A DNA stretch of 64,000 nt from Platycnemis pennipes (GCA_933228895.1 OW121849.1:38782354-38846353), one strand, 5' to 3'. Positions 1 to 12,745 are shown, counted from the stretch's first letter. The notes: a model not told the origin generated them from the letters alone. Made by a program: numbers and translations.

Positions 1-180
1 ATATTATCATCAAGGCGCAAGTCGCAGCTGCCCTCCTCCCCATGAGTAGTTTGCCTCCCCGTGTGTTGCATGCCTCCCTCCTCCCCCTCCGCATGCCTTT
101 CGTTTTGCCGCAAGCTCCCTTCAACCCGCGATACCCCCCACCCCCCCTTCCTTTCTCATGTCTCGCCCACTCCAGGATTT
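1..180. repeat. Pyrimidine-rich block, cut by the window edge
   Basis: The plus strand is dominated by C and T runs (CCTCC, CCCCCC). Stops are scarce, so a 117-codon open frame crosses it, but its protein is low-complexity Pro/Leu/Ser and shows no domain. I read it as one of a series of strand-asymmetric blocks in this window. Confidence 0.6.
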
Positions 181-3100
181 CTCTTGCGAACGCGCACCAT
201 ATGATTGTTTTTATTTATGAAAGACTCTTGGGATTGAGCCTCGTTAAATATGCTCTGCGCGTTTGTCTTATAACTAGAACTTTACTGTTTTGTTTGGGTC
301 GTAAATTAGGATATTTCCCTCTTCCACGTTGGGTTTTCTTTATTTTGGTGTTCGTTTTCTACTCTCAAAAGCTAAGGCAACAAAATATAGTTTAGCAGAT
401 TCAATTTTTTCTCTAATTTCCCATACAGACTTTTCGCTCTCCAGTTTCGTATTGTTTTTACAATTTCCCTTTTCTCGTCTGACGGTTGCTGTTGGACGTA
501 ATAACATTTTGACTTTCTTTTCTTGAAGTTCCCCTAAAAGTAAATGGTATGAAAATAAAATGAGACAACCATGACCGAACAACTTTTTTATGAAGATTTA
601 TGGTGCATAGAATAAAAAAATTTGCCGTATCCAGATTCTATTCATAGGCAAATAATTTACAGTAATTACTACTCCTCATTAACCTTTAAGAAGGCTCATA
701 TATGCCATACTATCACAGCTCCGCTACATTACCATCCATGAAACAATCATACTCAGTTGAAATGCGCGAATATCACTCGTAGTATTTCTTTATGTTAATA
801 TTCTTAGGTGAATTCCAATATGCATGTATGGATCCTTACTAATTGAAAATGTTTATTATTGATCTAGAATTTAGGGCGCGCACGTGCTTTGGTTAGTAGT
901 TGAAATTTTAGAACCACTCATGGAAGCTAATTTTAATGAAGGAGAATCATTAATCAAGAACAGTTTTTAGGTAACGTAGAGTCTGCTAATTGTGAGAATT
1001 TTAAATTATTTACGGAATGTTTTTTCTCACTCATCGTATTAACATAATTCATTGACGTAGCATATTGTACCAATATCTGTCATATTTTACAAAATATTTT
1101 ACATGCGTATTCTAAAAATTTCATCATGCATTAAATGAATATTTTTATTGAATATAGTTTCATTTTTCTGCTCCAATAGGAAAAAGGTGGTATAGCTAGC
1201 CTGAAGGAGCTTAAACCAAATTAAAGACGCTACGCTTAGACTGGTATGATAGGTAATCCTCGTATTTAATGTAATACGTTCCTATTTAATTATTGCTACA
1301 GGACTATCCTGTGTTTATGCATCGAAATATTTAATGGTTTCTACCAGCTACATCCACTTTTACTCCCATTACATTTGATACCTGTGATTGTTGTATTTTA
1401 GCACAGGAATGATTTTGGAAATAACCTTTATTAGCGAAAAGAATAAACATTATGGTGGCCGAACAAAGTCACTTCGTAATAGTGAAATATTTAATTCGCC
1501 TGATCTCCGTAACGAACATTATTTCCAAATCTTTGAAAGGATTTGTTTTGGTTCTTCTGCGACACCATTGATACTGCATGTAGGATAAATAATTAGCTGG
1601 CTTCTTTAATTATTGTCCCGGAACGAAGTTTTTAGGTCCCTTCGATGAGAATGAATGATTGGAAGCGTGTGCTGAAGCATGACTCACGAGGAGTTTTAAA
1701 AGTCCACCGCACTGCATTCTGGACGTGCAATACGAGGTCGTAAAATGGCTGGCGTATGCTGCAAGTCATTAATGTGGTGACCGTTCATCAGATAGCGGGT
1801 ATGTGGCTCGTGTGGCACGGACTGGACGTCGGATACCCTGGCACGGTGCGGACGGATAAATGAACTTCGGTGCCCTGCGGGGATTGCCGCTGGTATTTGT
1901 GTGTACTTTGCAGGAAAACACAGGGGCACACACAAGCTCTTGGGAAAGCCTTTTGGGAGGAGGGCAATTAAGGGGTTTGTTGTACGTGAGAGTGAAACCA
2001 AATACACGTACGTATTGCCTTACCTCAAGCTGTTCGGGAGTAAATGTTTAAGTATCTAATAGAATGCACGTCGGTATTTGCGACTCCGCGCCAAATGACG
2101 TCAGGTTCAACGTTAAACGACATTGAACGTCGGATCACGCATTGACGAAACTTGATTTGCTGCTGCTGTACTAATCCTTGAAAATTAAATATCATTCAGT
2201 TGTTATATGGATTCACTTCATTGGAATACAGTTTTTTTATGCATTGCGATACTTTGTCTCTTTTTCATATGCTATTATTTTTCCTGTAATTATTCGGTTA
2301 TTTTCTTGAGTTTTATTCCGTCCGCTCTTTTATCTAAATTATATTGCTGCTCAAATAATGATAGTATTAATGGCTAATATTGCATTTATGATTTTTTAAA
2401 TGTTTAGTTAATCTATTCGTAAAAATTGAGTAACTTATGAATAAAATTAAAGTTCCTTTTTATCTGTTTCTTGCTCCCCCTATAAATGCAATTCATTAAT
2501 TAGCTTTCATTAAAATAGTCTTAAATCCAAATAAATGAAGGTGTTTCCTATATTTTGCTTCCATTACCACATAATATATCAGAGGTGATTTTCCTCTTTA
2601 TTGAGTTAGTAATTTTAAGTTACATAATTTACATACTTAATTGAATAATTGCTTCGTTTGAAATTATTGAAATGAAATTCTGTATACGAATCTTCCAGCC
2701 AGGGGTAGATAGCATAAAAAATAATATTAGATCTCATTTATTTCAGCGATACATTCAATTACCATGTTATTTTGATGCTCACACGAATATTTGTTTGTGA
2801 TAAGTTATCTTTGTAAGTGTCAGATCATTAATTTTTCCAGCATAAATAAGTACTGCATCCGTAACTGGGACAACAAATTTGCTATCGAACAAGCAGTCGT
2901 GTTTGATTTGAGTTCCAGGTTTTAGACATATTTTACTTTTGTTTACCGAATGCCATTCACTGCAGTAGTTTCGGCATTCGTGCATTTCAAACTGCGTTTT
3001 AAGAATGGCCTACTGACCTTGCGATATCGTTGGAAAGGAATTTAATTGATGGCTTCATAATATCCACGGTCTTTTCCTGCCAGACATTTCACTGTTGATC

Positions 3101-3210
3101 TAATTCTATCCTTAGAATCATAACAGGCCACAAATGTACACTACTGTCATCAGCGTTTACAATTGAAGACATAACTTGGCAGAAGAAAATGTAATTAGTT
3201 CTTTTTTTTC
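181..3210. other. AT-rich stretch with no gene recognised
   Basis: Mostly AT-rich, apparently single-copy DNA with short, unconvincing open frames. A more GC-balanced patch at about 1650-2050 has open frames on both strands, but neither product resembles a known family. A perfect CRE-type palindrome TGACGTCA lies at 2096-2103, followed by a GTTCAA...TTGAAC inverted pair at about 2105-2128. Confidence 0.5.
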
Positions 3211-3314
3211 TTGGTGCTGTTATTATTGTTTCCTTAACAAGGTAATTTGTGCGTGAACTCAATTCCAGCCATTCACACGTCGCAGTATTTCTTTACAGAG
3301 AAAAAAGCATTCAC

Positions 3315-3390
3315 TTGGACCGGAAATGTATTCCGAAACCCCCAGCTTTCTGGCTTAATGCTTTAACTACTTAAGCTACCATAGTAATAT
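3315..3390 (-). repeat. tRNA-derived SINE head (degenerate)
   Basis: Read on the minus strand, the segment has the two internal RNA polymerase III promoter boxes of a tRNA in the right order and spacing. An A-box-like stretch (TAGCTTAAGTAGTTAAAGC) lies at about 3361-3381, and a B-box-like GGGTTTCGGAATAC at about 3328-3342. The clover-leaf is too degraded for a working tRNA. The non-tRNA body probably continues towards 3210, where a T-rich plus-strand run would be the A-rich tail. Family not identified. Confidence 0.45.
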
Positions 3391-3394
3391 TCTT

Positions 3395-5410
3395 CCCCAC
3401 GAGTATCTCGGAGGTTTCTAGGAGATGTTACTTAGACTGCCGAACATACCACAAAGCATCTTCGTGGCTAGTCCGCAATGCATAATTTTGTCATTTTCGT
3501 TCAGCGCAAATTTTTGAGAAACAGCTATGGTAACAATTTTTCACCCACTTTTAATTGATTATCAACGCTCTAAAGACCATGTTAGCACTATTATTTTTCT
3601 TTTAAGCTGGTATATATTATATGATTAAAGTAGATTTAATTGGTCTCCAACGTATACTCTGCAGAAACGTTAAATGTTATAAAAAATGTTTAAAAAAATA
3701 AATTTCTCTAGTGGACAGTACAAAGTGTATTATGTAGCATTTCCGATTTGGACAGGTTCCACATAGTTGAGCCTGAAACCATAAGTCACAGTAATATTGA
3801 ATTCCGTTTCTTGAATTTCTTAGTTGAGTAAGTTTCAATGTACTTATTTTCCTAAGGATAAATGTTATTATTTCAACTCTTAGGAAATATTTTATGGTCA
3901 AGATGCTAATGGATAGTAGCAGCTTGTATGGTGACGCTCACATTTTACGCCCCTCGGTACATATCTATCTGTATTGTGGCTATAGTTAATTGCTCTTGGT
4001 CTACGCCTGAATAATGCTTCACCATTATTTCTCCTCGTTATTTCGTCCGACCGACATAACGCCCCGTTTTTTTTTGAAAATGACTCTCCATTGAGACGGA
4101 CGAACAGTGTGAGATCACTCCCTTAAGAATGGCGAGGAGTGACCGTCGGACATATCTCCTTTTTTTTGCTTCGTCCCTCCCCTACCCTCTCTTTTCCTTG
4201 CGATGCTTCCCTTGCTTCATCTCCCTCACTATAATTCATACCTGGATCCCGCAATGGAAGTGACAATCCAGCCCACGCCCCAACCCTCCCGTCTCTCCCT
4301 CCTCTGGGATATGTATAAAGCCATGAATAAGGGTTTCTCGGAGCCCTGGAGATTCCCGATGACCTCAGGGCACAATGAGCCAAAGGAGAGGGATGGAGGG
4401 AGGTCAGGAAAAAGGGAAAGAGCCGAGATGTAGGGATCTGCGATGTGGGGGCATATCGTGTGGGTCTTGAGATGATCATGTGATACTACTGTGCGATAAC
4501 AGGAGCCTCTACCACGAAATATATCTATTCGCTATTCATTTGTGATACTAGGTATTATACGATCCGAATCCGATGAATCCGAATTCATCGATTTTAAATT
4601 TCAATATGATATTATATGTATAATTTGAATGCCTATTCATGTGATGTATCGATTTTCGATTAAAATACGATACCTTACTATCTCCTTGTGATATTCGTAA
4701 GAGTGGGGTATGAGTACGAGTACGCATGAGTACGAGTATTCACATGAGTACGACGCCATGCGACTTGCATTCACTAATGTAAGCCGCACTAGTGAAATTG
4801 GCAGTTATGTACGAAAACGTATGAGGTATGCAATGGAAATGCTGTCTACGACGTAAGTTGTATAATATGAAAATGCAATAGATATAGGAATGAAACGAGC
4901 GATATGAAGCGGACGTAACGCACAGTCTTGCGATGTTTTAATGTTAATTCAGAACTCGGTATGACATACTCGATGCGTAACCGATTTCTATCGGAGAAGT
5001 ATAGCGGCAGTTTTTCCGACTCGCACGTGTAAACAGCAAATGTGTAGCGATTCCAGGTTGATGACACTTAACGTCGAACACTACCGATCCACACTCGAGT
5101 TACTAGCAAAAAGTCCGTGTACTTTTCAGTGGAGATATTCCAGCAGAACCCCAAAAATCACCGATGGAAAGATTTACACTGTGTATGATACGGTGAATTT
5201 CGATAGAATTACAGGGACATCCCTTTCCGAAGGGAAGATCACACACTTTAATGAATGAGTATGCAACATGAATGTCAAAGGAATTTGTTCTTTGAAGAAT
5301 TGCACGATAATTTGTGACAATCACTTGTGAAGCACTTATTTTTTTTACCGCAACGCCGAGATAGCGGCTTTAGTCAGCATAGAAGTTGGTGTAGGAACAA
5401 CGAAGCATTA
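3395..5410. other. No gene recognised; short simple repeats
   Basis: The open frames here overlap on opposite strands and show no recognisable domain. About 4545-4690 is dense in ATCGA/TATCGAT-type words. A short degenerate GAGTAC tandem repeat occupies about 4709-4752. A pyrimidine/purine patch lies at 4140-4430. Confidence 0.45.
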
Positions 5411-5418
5411 GCGATAGC

Positions 5419-5573
5419 TACATCTACATCTACATAATACCCTGCAAGCCACCTCAAAGATGTGTGGCGGGGGGTGAATTCTCACCAAACATGCACTACA
5501 TATCACGCATTTAAAAGGATTTGCATTAATATATTTGTCCAAACTGCATTGTTTAAAAAGATAAAAATAGCTA
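5419..5573 (-). mobile_element. 5'-truncated non-LTR retrotransposon (LINE), 3' end copy 1
   Basis: This is the 3' terminal part of the same LINE family that carries reverse-transcriptase coding sequence at 36.1-36.9 kb. The shared plus-strand features are a (CTACAT)n-like tail, then ATACCCTGCAAGCCACC, then GTGTGGC...GGGGGTGA, then about 100 bp of 3' untranslated sequence aligning with the 36-kb copy. A 7-bp direct repeat ATAGCTA flanks it at 5414-5420 and 5567-5573, a plausible target-site duplication. It is 5'-truncated and non-coding. Confidence 0.75.
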
Positions 5574-5754
5574 TATGTCCCGCATCTCGGGGCTGTCATA
5601 GCAGTCGACTGCTACGTGTAAACGCACTTATAAGTCCATGTTGCGATGTTCAAGTCTTGCTATCTCCGTGCGAGTCAAGCTTGGAGTAGATGGAGGTGGT
5701 CTGAGGTGACATCTAGGTGAGGATAGTGGTGGAAGTTTAGTGGTGTTCGTACTG

Positions 5755-6125
5755 TTTCCTTTCGTCCTCCTCGTTCTCTCTTGTCGTTTCTCTGGCGAGT
5801 TCGGTCAGCGCACCGGCGTTTCTTTCCCTGAGCCATCCTTAGCGACGTGGAGTAGACCCTCCCCCCCTCCACGTCTTACCCCCCCCCCCCCCCCCCGGGG
5901 TCTACAGTGGTGCCCTCGTTCTCCTAAATCCCCCCCTCCCACTCCCTCCGTGTCCCCCCTCCCCCCCCCCGGAGCTCCTCCTCACCCCATTAATCGCCCG
6001 AGCCGGCTCATTGCTCCGAGGCGTCCCGGGGCCATCCCACAAGACCCATCCCTCACCGGCCGACGCCTCCCCCTCTCCCTTTCTCTCTCTCTCCAATCCT
6101 TCCCCCAGCAGTACCCCATCCACTC
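5755..6125. repeat. Pyrimidine-rich block with an 18-base C run
   Basis: The plus strand is almost entirely C and T, with an uninterrupted C run at 5879-5896 bracketed by GTAGACCC (5852-5859) and GGGGTCTAC (5897-5905), which could form a hairpin. The 178-codon frame across it encodes low-complexity Pro/Ser/Arg sequence and is best explained by composition. Confidence 0.65.
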
Positions 6126-6484
6126 TTCCACGTACGCCAATTGCGATACTCGACTCGAACTACGACGACGCTCGACACCAAAATGTTACGGAGCTGGCGA
6201 CCGCATATCGACGTGTCAAGATGTCGTAACATGCGTCATAATAAACGGATACGTGGGTGTTATGCATGTGGGATAACTTCAATTAATCATTGCGTCCAAC
6301 CCGAAGGCTTGGCTGGTCGGTGATGGTAGATCTTGCTTGTTACTAAGTCCAACGGCGAGTAAAATTCAGACATCAGGTTAGGCAGGCGTCTGAGTTGCCC
6401 GTGACGCCCCATAAAGATCTAGCGCTCAGTTAATCTTTCAGCTTGTGTTTACCTGTAGGTGTACAATAAGGTCTCTCTCTCTTG

Positions 6485-6649
6485 GTAAAAATAAAAGTAC
6501 TTTTCCACTATTTATTTGGAATGAATCTACCGGTTTCAACATTTTCAGGTCATCATCAGGATGGTCACTCCTGATGATGACGTGTAAAGGTTGAAATCGG
6601 TAGTCATTCCAAATAAATTGTGAAACTAACCAAGTACTTTTATTTTTAC
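6485..6649. mobile_element. 165-bp foldback (MITE-like) element
   Basis: Two arms of about 75 bp are inverted copies of each other. The left arm runs from GTAAAAATAAAAGTACTT (6485) through TTTATTTGGAATGA and CCGGTTTCAAC to CATCATCAGG (6551-6560). The right arm runs from CCTGATGATGACG (6570-6582) through TTGAAATCGGTAG and TCATTCCAAATAAA to AAGTACTTTTATTTTTAC (6632-6649). The spacer is about 10 bp. It has no coding capacity. The CCGGTTTCAAC...TCATCAGG word pattern recurs in the inverted repeats of the 36-kb element, so the two are probably related. Confidence 0.75.
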
Positions 6650-6659
6650 TATGCCTAAA

Positions 6660-7335
6660 CTCCACCAAGTAAACTTGGCGACCATCGATTTTACTCTCTC
6701 TCTTGGTTTTAAATCCATGATATTCGGTCAGTAGGCCATCACTACTTGAAGGGCTTCTACGCCATCTAACTTATATATCGCAAAAAAATCCTTAACTCCA
6801 CTAGTAAATATTTGCTCCACCCTTGCATCTCTAATGCAATGAATGTCGTAAATAATTGTAAAATTGTGTGTTTGTTTAGTATAAGTAAAAACATAGTTTT
6901 TCGAACTTATCACAATTAGCTTTTGAAATCCATTTCATAAGTATTCGATTCAGATAAAATTGTTTGTAATAGATCTGCTGAAGCAGATTCTATCCTCTTC
7001 GAAGGGTTCTTTAGTTTGAGGATTTTATGCGAAAGTTATGGTTTCAAAGCTCCCCAAAGGGAGAAATGAGATATAAAGAACGTCTTAGATGAACCGTGGA
7101 AGGGTTTTGGTGGTTAGCACGAACCGTTGTAGGGTGTAATCAAAGAAGGGAGGAGGAAATAAAAATTCGAAAAAATATTGTAACGGTACTCATGATAACG
7201 CGGTTATAATATCATGTCAATATTATCGACCAAGTTGACCTTTAAGGGTTGTTACTATACGACTGCTGGTTTTTCCTATCGAGTGGATCAACATGAAAGA
7301 AAAATATCGGCTGGTTTCGATATCTCATATTGTAT
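6660..7335. other. No gene recognised
   Basis: AT-rich sequence with short opposing open frames only. No repeat or motif stands out. Confidence 0.4.
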
Positions 7336-7339
7336 AGAT

Positions 7340-7860
7340 CTACTTTTACTTGTTCCCTCGCATTGCTCATCTAAGCATCTTTCCCTCATCTACGAACTAT
7401 CTCTCTCCCTCTTTTGTTCATCTTTTGTCCCATCCCTCCCGTCCTTACTCCGTCTCTACATGCTTAATCTCCTTGTCGACGATATGTGAACTTCCTCCAT
7501 CCAGAATGTTTCCCTTTGACGTCATTCTCATCTCTTTCTCAGCACACACTATCGCCCGTTTTCTCTCTCTCTCTCTCTTCCTATCATATCCCCATGTCAT
7601 GCTCTCAGTGGTGTCGTTTTCCCACCCGTTTCTTCCTTCCTCATTTCTCCTTCGGCCCACCCCTGTTCTCTCCTCCCTCTCGCCCTCCTCCTCACGTTCG
7701 CACATTCGGAAGTCCCCGGGCGATCTCAATTCCGCCCGAAGTGAGTCGTCCCCTTCTCCGTGTCGTCCTCCGAGCAACACCTCGTGAGGTAGGCTCCCGC
7801 TTCTTTTCGAATTCACGGCGGCATCCTTCTTTCTCCTTCCGCTTCCGAGCGTAACTCAGG
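7340..7860. repeat. Pyrimidine-rich block with a (CT)n run
   Basis: Strong C+T bias on the plus strand, including an uninterrupted CT dinucleotide run at about 7562-7579. Three overlapping frames of 90-145 codons result. Their products are Ser/Pro/Leu- or Arg/Glu-rich low-complexity sequence, so I do not call a gene. Confidence 0.6.
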
Positions 7861-9629
7861 TCCCTCGTCCCTGGCGTGTTACCCTGGTGCGTGGAAATGT
7901 GGGCCGGCCTCACACGCCTGGAAATCATTAAGACGCTGGCTGTTGCATCTCCCGAGGCTACGCGCAAGAGCGTCTTGGTGGTAAAGGGATCATTGCAAGC
8001 TTCGAAAACGGCAAGAATGCGCGGAAGAGCAGTTCTCCTCTTACACCCTTATAAGGAAGAAAAATGAATCCTTGTGTTGTTTGTTCCACATCATGCAACT
8101 AAGTTGTATCGTAACGCAGTATGATTGACCATTCCTTTCTTCCGTCAAATGCTTGAATAAGCTGAAAGTCTATGAAAAAATCGAAAGGAAGGAAATGGAA
8201 GGAAGATCGGACATATTTCTGGAAATATACCTCAAGATCATCCTTAGCAATATACTTATACGTTCTTCTCGGTTTCTAATATGCCGATTACATAATATTT
8301 AATAACTAAATAATGTCCTTAAGGGCATTATTTAGCCGGATATGGAGAATATGTCTGTGAGTTTTGACCAACTGGGCTTAGGAAATATGAGTTTAAGTAT
8401 TTCCGACGACAGTCCCGGATTGTATACGTTACCCTGAATTAAAAGGAGAGTATAACACGAAAATATAGAATGATAAAGAAATAAATCATAAATTGATTCT
8501 AGTTTTGACATTTCATTCCAAATCTAAGGTTTTTAAGTATTTTCCCATCAAATTGTGGTGACGATTGCTGGAAAAATGTTGTAAGAATGAGGTAAAATGC
8601 AAAATACTTTATCTTACACTTCCGTTACTATTTCTCATAATTAAAGTACAAGTTTTTCCGGCTGCTTTTAAGAACTCTAAACTTTTTTCAATGAATTTTA
8701 GAAATCTTTGACTTATTAATATTCAGAGAACTCTGCGGTCTTTATTTTGTATTTAATTTATTCCGTACCTATCAGCATTTTCCCCTCCATAATCCTTTCC
8801 ATAGTCCCAAAACAGCTTGCTTAGATCATGAATATTGAAATATTTGTTCAATATTATGGTAAAAATGCTATTATCGTTTTCCCTTTCGGCGTGTTTCACT
8901 ATATCCTTTATTTATTTTGAAGCTACGTAGCGATAAAAAAGTAAACTTTTGGCCAAAGAGCGATGAAAAATAGGAGTTTGCTGTTTTTAGTTAAGTAACA
9001 ATATTATTATCGCAAAGGTCTGCTAGAGAAATGTTATAAAAAGTCAGAAAGTTGACTTCAGACTAAATAAAAGTGGGAATGTATCCACTGCATAGAAATG
9101 AAATCCTTGATGAGAAGAAAATAGGCCAGACAAAAAATAGACAGCACCCACGTCTAAAACCGTATCTTTATTGTAATTTATGAACTGGGATAGTTACAAT
9201 TTATGTGGTATTACAAGTAAAATCTTTTGTGCAAATGAATATAAGAAAGCTAATTTGTGATCTGAGTAAAGTGCAACTTTTATCGTTGAAATAGGTTTCG
9301 AAAGCAATATTTTATTTGTTCTTCCATGTTGTAGAGGCGGAAAAATCCTGATACTAAGGTCAATGGTCACTGAAATGACTTTTTCAGCCCTAGCGCAATG
9401 ATGGTCATAGTAGATACGAGCAGACATTAATTCCGTAGGGAGACACTAGAGTTCCTTCTCTCAGCCGGGGAAGACACATACGTCCGAGCAATATTTCTCT
9501 CTCTCAAAAGCTTGGGGTTATTTCTTCTGTCCTCTCGACCACTTCAGCTCATCTTAACAAATAAATGCCTCAGTGATTTTTCTGGCTCGTCGGAGGTGTC
9601 TCCCATTGTTCTCAGCCCTTTCTACTGCG

Positions 9630-9690
9630 TCATATCTCAGTGGTAGTGAGGCAAGGAGCTGAGCCTTGGATTTCATGACCAAGGATGGAG
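9630..9690 (+). repeat. tRNA-like segment, possible SINE head
   Basis: TCTCAGTGGTAGTGAGGC at 9634-9652 is a good A-box and D-arm match. It is followed by AAGG-AGCTGAG-CCTT, a 4-bp stem with a 7-nt loop in the anticodon-arm position, then a CCTTGG...CCAAGG inverted pair. No acceptable B box (GGTTCGAATCC type) is present, so it is not a working tRNA. It could be an old SINE or chance. Confidence 0.25.
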
Positions 9691-10423
9691 TAAATTGCTA
9701 TGCTTTTGATCTAAGTGAGCACTTTATGTAATTAAAGACGTTAAAGTTCTTTCGATTTGTAACTGACGGATTCTATAGTTTCTATTCAGTTTGTTTTACA
9801 TGTTGGATATAAAGTAATGTATTTCTGTGGTACATTGTTACGTTACGCCACCAATAATTGTTTCAAACATCAACTTTAGAATGAAATAGAATACGAAATT
9901 AATTATTCCGGGACTAGGAACTCCGCGAAGGACTCTCCTTCTCCAATATTTAAACCTGTTATTTTGTTCAATGTTGCATGCATAAAATATGGATTGCATT
10001 GGAGTTTAGTAAGCTTGATTTGGAATTATAAAAGCTCCTTAAAATGCATAATCGAGGATTATATTGGTACATAATTGGTATACATAATTCAGGGTCTGTC
10101 AGATCAAGATCTGTCTACATCTACAAGTCTGTCTACATCAAGATCACAAAAAGATATCATATGAATAAGAACATAGATGATACAAAATATTTAATACACT
10201 TTTAATACAATTTCAGTCGAAAAACAAAAGCAAGATAATAAAACAGCATTAAAAATACACCTCATGGGTGATGCAGACAAGAACACAATATTCCATACCT
10301 TTGCATAAAGTAGATAAATAACTGGAAAAAACTCAGTTGCGCGCATATCATTTGATTCTGCTACTTAAACTCTAAAGGAAAATTATCAATACAATAAACA
10401 TGTTTATTTTTGACGTAATACTT

Positions 10424-10675
10424 TCATTTTCTGATGTATTGATCATCTGAACGAAGTGTAGCGGCTAGAGTATTAACTTCCCATTTATGGAGTACGAAGG
10501 AGATTCCAGCCGTAAGAGACATTTTTAGAGCAATCCTCACATCAGTGCGTAGACAGAGACAAATGCCTGGACTCTGTTTTTCTATGAACCACTTGTCACC
10601 TTTCTTTATGAGTGGCAGGGAATGGAATATTATTCTCCGCCTTAATATTTCTATATGTAACCAATTGCCCGCCAA
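10424..10675 (-). other. Weak candidate 3' exon or chance open frame
   Basis: An 83-codon frame with fairly even amino-acid use (segments such as GDKWFIEKQSPGICLCLR and HKWEVNTLAATLRSDDQ). Its stop is followed within about 20 bp by an AATAAA on the minus strand. I recognise no domain and see no strong splice acceptor. Chance is the more likely explanation. Confidence 0.15.
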
Positions 10676-11079
10676 ACTTCAGTGGCAGAAATGCCTTTAA
10701 AATGTCGGTTGTGAAAATAACCATCACTGAAAACTGATACAACCAAGTTAAAAGAGCGCTTCAACGCGTTTCGCCGTTTCAATGGTCAACACACGTAATT
10801 GAATTTACTCAGCATTTCCTTGCTTCGAGTAAACTTCGAAATATTGCGTTCCTAGGCTTTCCTAGGCTTGCCCGCCCTCGAACAAATATCTTTTGAGTAT
10901 CATTTTCCGAATTAATTTTTACACCAATGCTCAATTACAAATGGATTTTCCCAAATTAGCACACTCAAGGAGCAAACCCAAAAGGGGGGAACGTCACAAG
11001 TAGTGCGGAACACAGTGGGAATCTTCTTGCCTTATCAGCTTTTTCGGGAGAATCTTGGTGTCTTCCGTTTTTGCATTTT

Positions 11080-11670
11080 TCCCCGTTTGCTTCCCGATCG
11101 CTTCTTCCCGGCATGCCTTGTTCCCCCTCTCTTTTCCACCCATCTTTTCAACTGTCCATTTTGCTTTCGCTACCTCTCCCCACCGACGCAGTTCCCCCCC
11201 CTGGCCAACTCTCCTCTTCCCATTCCCAATCATCCCCTTCCACCCCTGCTACGAATGCATCGCTATCTCTTCCACAACCCCCCCTTCTTGCTCCGCGTGT
11301 GAGTATATCAGAGTTATCCCATTCTCCTCCCTTGTCATACAAATACATTATGTCCGCACTCCCCCCCGAAAAACGCGGCGCACCTTTCCGTTTCATCGCC
11401 GCTTCCACTCCCTCTACGGAGTCACCCTTATCTTCCATTCCAACCCCACTTTCTCTCTCTCTCGCCTTCCCTCTCTATTTCCTCCCTACCGCCCCAATCC
11501 TTTCTCCATCACAGCCCGTTCCTCTCCTTTAAATTTCCTCCTCCGTTTCATCCACACCGTTCCAGTCCACCCAACCCCCTCCCTCCCACACCCCTGCGTC
11601 TCCTTCTCTCCCTTCCCACACTCCTCCCCGTGTATTTCCCGTCCCTTATCTCGAATCTCACCACGTCCAC
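11080..11670. repeat. Pyrimidine-rich block
   Basis: Long C+T-rich plus strand with several overlapping frames of 96-219 codons on both strands. The products are low-complexity Pro/Ser/Leu/Phe sequence or the Arg/Glu/Gly-rich complement, with no recognisable domain. Open length here follows from the scarcity of purines. Confidence 0.6.
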
Positions 11671-12483
11671 GCATTTTTTCGCACCGGAAGGAAAACATGT
11701 CCTCTTGTGAATGATGTGTTTCAGCGTTGTAGATGATGATGCTCTTGACCTCCTGTTCTGTGCGTGTCTCACATAAATCATGGTAACGGCACTTGTCGTT
11801 AAGATCCGCAGAAAAACTCGACCCTGTCTCCCCATCCCTTCCATTCCATACCCTTCCTTCCAAAGTATCAATCCTTCCTCTTCTCCACAGCATCCCTTCC
11901 CCCCTGTCAACCCTCGAACGATGGAGTTCATTCCGAAACTTATTTCTGCCGATGAATGTTTTTTTCCTTTGATTTTCTGTTATTCCCCGAAGCCTGTCAG
12001 GAGAGTCAAGCGGAACAGGCTTCGATAAGCGGTATAAATTGAAAGAGTGCGCAGTCCTTGTTTTCCGAGGCCCTCGGAATGATTTTCATTGAAGTGAGGG
12101 GACATTGTTTCGCTTACAGCCAGTCCCGATTCCATTCAAGGACTCCTGACCAAGCCAGTCAACCATGTTTTTCGTCTTCGATATTCTTTTGTTCTATCTT
12201 ATTAGATGGACGAGGAGATTTTTTCATTTACAGAAGTGACTCAAGAAATTTCTTTCTGTCTACAGAAGTGCAAATATTTTTAAACCTTTTCATAGGTTTC
12301 TGAAGTCGTAAACATAATATTTAAGCATCAAAAGTTGCTATTTTCAGATGAAATAAGTTCATATAAAGTTTTTAGCAACATGGTTACTCTACAGGCCAGT
12401 CCATATTATGATTAGAACGTTTCATTTTTTTATAGATGAATACATGGAGGTCTGCAATAGATGAAGCTAGGCTACATAAAATT

Positions 12484-12745
12484 GTCGCATGCCTATTTAA
12501 TTTCTTTTCTAATATTTCTGGTACTGATTTTTGTGGAGTTTAATTAGTTTATCAACAATATATGAATTACTATGTTTTAATCTTCAGTTCATATTTTACA
12601 ATTTTCTTTTATTCTGTCGTATTCCTATTTCATTCCTTTTCTAGATTTTCGGGTACTGATTTTTGTGAAGTTTAATTAGTCAGTTTCTTAACAATATATG
12701 CATTATTATGTTTAAATATTCAGTTAATATTTTACATTTCTTTTT
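12484..12745. repeat. Tandem duplication, two units of about 132 bp
   Basis: Unit 1 (about 12484-12614) and unit 2 (about 12616-12745) share the same order of words: GTCG-ATxCCTATTT, GGTACTGATTTTTGTG-AGTTTAATTAGT, AACAATATATG-ATTA-TATGTTT, and TTCAGTT-ATATTTTACA. The GTACTGATTTTTGTG word is offset by exactly 132 bp. Several substitutions and small indels separate the units, so the duplication is not recent. No coding potential. Confidence 0.75.

Larger units (their letters stand above)
7870..11000. other. AT-rich stretch; one hairpin, no gene recognised
   Basis: Largely AT-rich. A 28-base near-perfect palindrome lies at 8307-8334, with arms TAAATAATG(T/C)CC meeting at TTAAGG. The stretch also contains a tRNA-like segment near 9.65 kb and a weak coding candidate at 10424-10675, both listed separately. 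Confidence 0.45.

Noticed and set aside
10100..10145. GTCTACATC repeats resembling the LINE tail
   Set aside because: The ACCCTG...AAGCCACC block that follows the tail in all true copies is absent.
11055..11714. 219-codon open frame
   Set aside because: Compositional artefact; long frames are open on both strands at the same place.
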